Shown: one piece after another, positions 5,178 to 5,246 of the stretch | Layout of the letters: every line of letters starts with the position of its first letter | Numbering within the stretch: the first letter of the stretch is position 1 | NCBI GenBank assembly: GCA_947074265.1 | Contig: CAMTPD010000164.1 | Span: 1 to 5,246 of the forward strand | Origin: an uncultured Porphyromonadaceae bacterium | GTDB taxonomy: Bacteria; Bacteroidota; Bacteroidia; Bacteroidales; CAMTPD01 | Length of the DNA stretch: 5,246 bases | Direction of reading: 5' to 3' | Program-made: the position numbers and the translations under genes | Notes under the pieces: model-generated | Database searches by the model: none | What the model saw: the letters and a program-made list of their open reading frames with translations, nothing else | What the model was told of the DNA's origin: nothing

Positions 5178-5246
5178 ATGGTGCAAAACGTAACGCAAAT
5201 GCACGGTCACGAACACAAAATGCACGGCCACAGATGCAAAATGCAC
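5178..5246 (+). repeat. degenerate 21-bp tandem repeat, running off the right edge
   Basis: Units begin at 5178, 5199, 5220 and 5241, each exactly 21 bp apart and each opening with ATG. The units at 5199 and 5220 share ATGCACGG, then CAC after one variable base, and both end CAAA or similar; the fourth is cut after ATGCAC. The unit at 5178 is more diverged. A period of 21 bp equals seven codons, so expansion or contraction keeps any frame open. The array probably continues beyond the window. Confidence 0.7.
5178..5246 (+). CDS. possible start of a His-rich heptad-repeat protein, partial
   Basis: The ATG at 5178 is preceded by GAGG (5168-5171) at a 6-nt spacing, an unusual Shine-Dalgarno-like site for this kind of genome. 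The frame is open for 23 codons to the edge and encodes MVQNVTQ, then the heptads MHGHEHK and MHGHRCK, then MH. Histidine (plus a Cys and Met) at regular spacing would suit metal binding, but this is inference. Because the repeat is a multiple of three, other frames are also open here: the plus frame after the stop at 5128 (heptads ARSRTQN / ARPQMQN) and a minus-strand frame ending at TAA 5133-5135. Which of them, if any, is translated cannot be told from this fragment. Confidence 0.3.
   Translation, partial: MVQNVTQMHGHEHKMHGHRCKMH

Noticed and set aside
5178..5246. CRISPR array
   Set aside because: The 21-bp units are contiguous and degenerate with no unique spacers between constant repeats.

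Overview
The window looks like an accessory region of a Bacteroidota (probably Bacteroidales) genome. DNA is moderately AT-rich and the intergenic gaps are strongly AT-rich. Most starts lack a clear Shine-Dalgarno site, and the upstream regions carry matches to the Bacteroides-type -7 element TAnnTTTG, once with a correctly spaced -33 TTTG. No rRNA, tRNA, transposase, integrase or CRISPR array is visible.

Left part (1-3954, minus strand): two different superfamily 2 ATPases lie head to tail. The upstream one (1927-3942) is a 671-residue helicase of the type III restriction/UvrB-like class with an extra N-terminal domain. That domain resembles the head found on Bacteroidota HNH restriction endonucleases and on sulfur-binding-domain (SBD, phosphorothioate-DNA-reading) proteins. 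After a 275-bp AT-rich gap comes a SNF2/RapA-like helicase (start 1651), which runs off the left edge just after helicase motif VI; only its first 550 residues are present. Two such ATPases together suggest a defence (restriction) island. The genes that would prove it (methyltransferase, nuclease, DUF4391-type partner, dnd/ssp genes) are not in this window.

Middle (3943-4153): a divergent promoter region. The minus-strand helicase has a well-spaced promoter (TTTG-N19-TAGCTTTA). The plus strand has a consensus TATCTTTG box flanked by two short palindromes.

Right part (4154-5246, plus strand): small unrecognised genes. The first encodes a cysteine-rich protein of about 157 residues, but its apparent ATG start is separated from the main frame by an A8 homopolymer. 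As printed, the ATG frame stops after 15 codons; A7 would restore a single ORF. It is closed by two consecutive hairpins, the first a convincing intrinsic terminator. A second small gene (4889-5128, 79 aa) has its own promoter with a palindrome in the spacer. The window ends in a degenerate 21-bp (seven-codon) tandem repeat that keeps several frames open, including one encoding a His-rich heptad (MHGHEHK / MHGHRCK).

Strongest leads: the SBD-like domain fused to a helicase, the A8 frameshift at the start of the Cys-rich gene, and the codon-sized repeat at the right edge. All function calls rest on motif reading alone; no database search was run.
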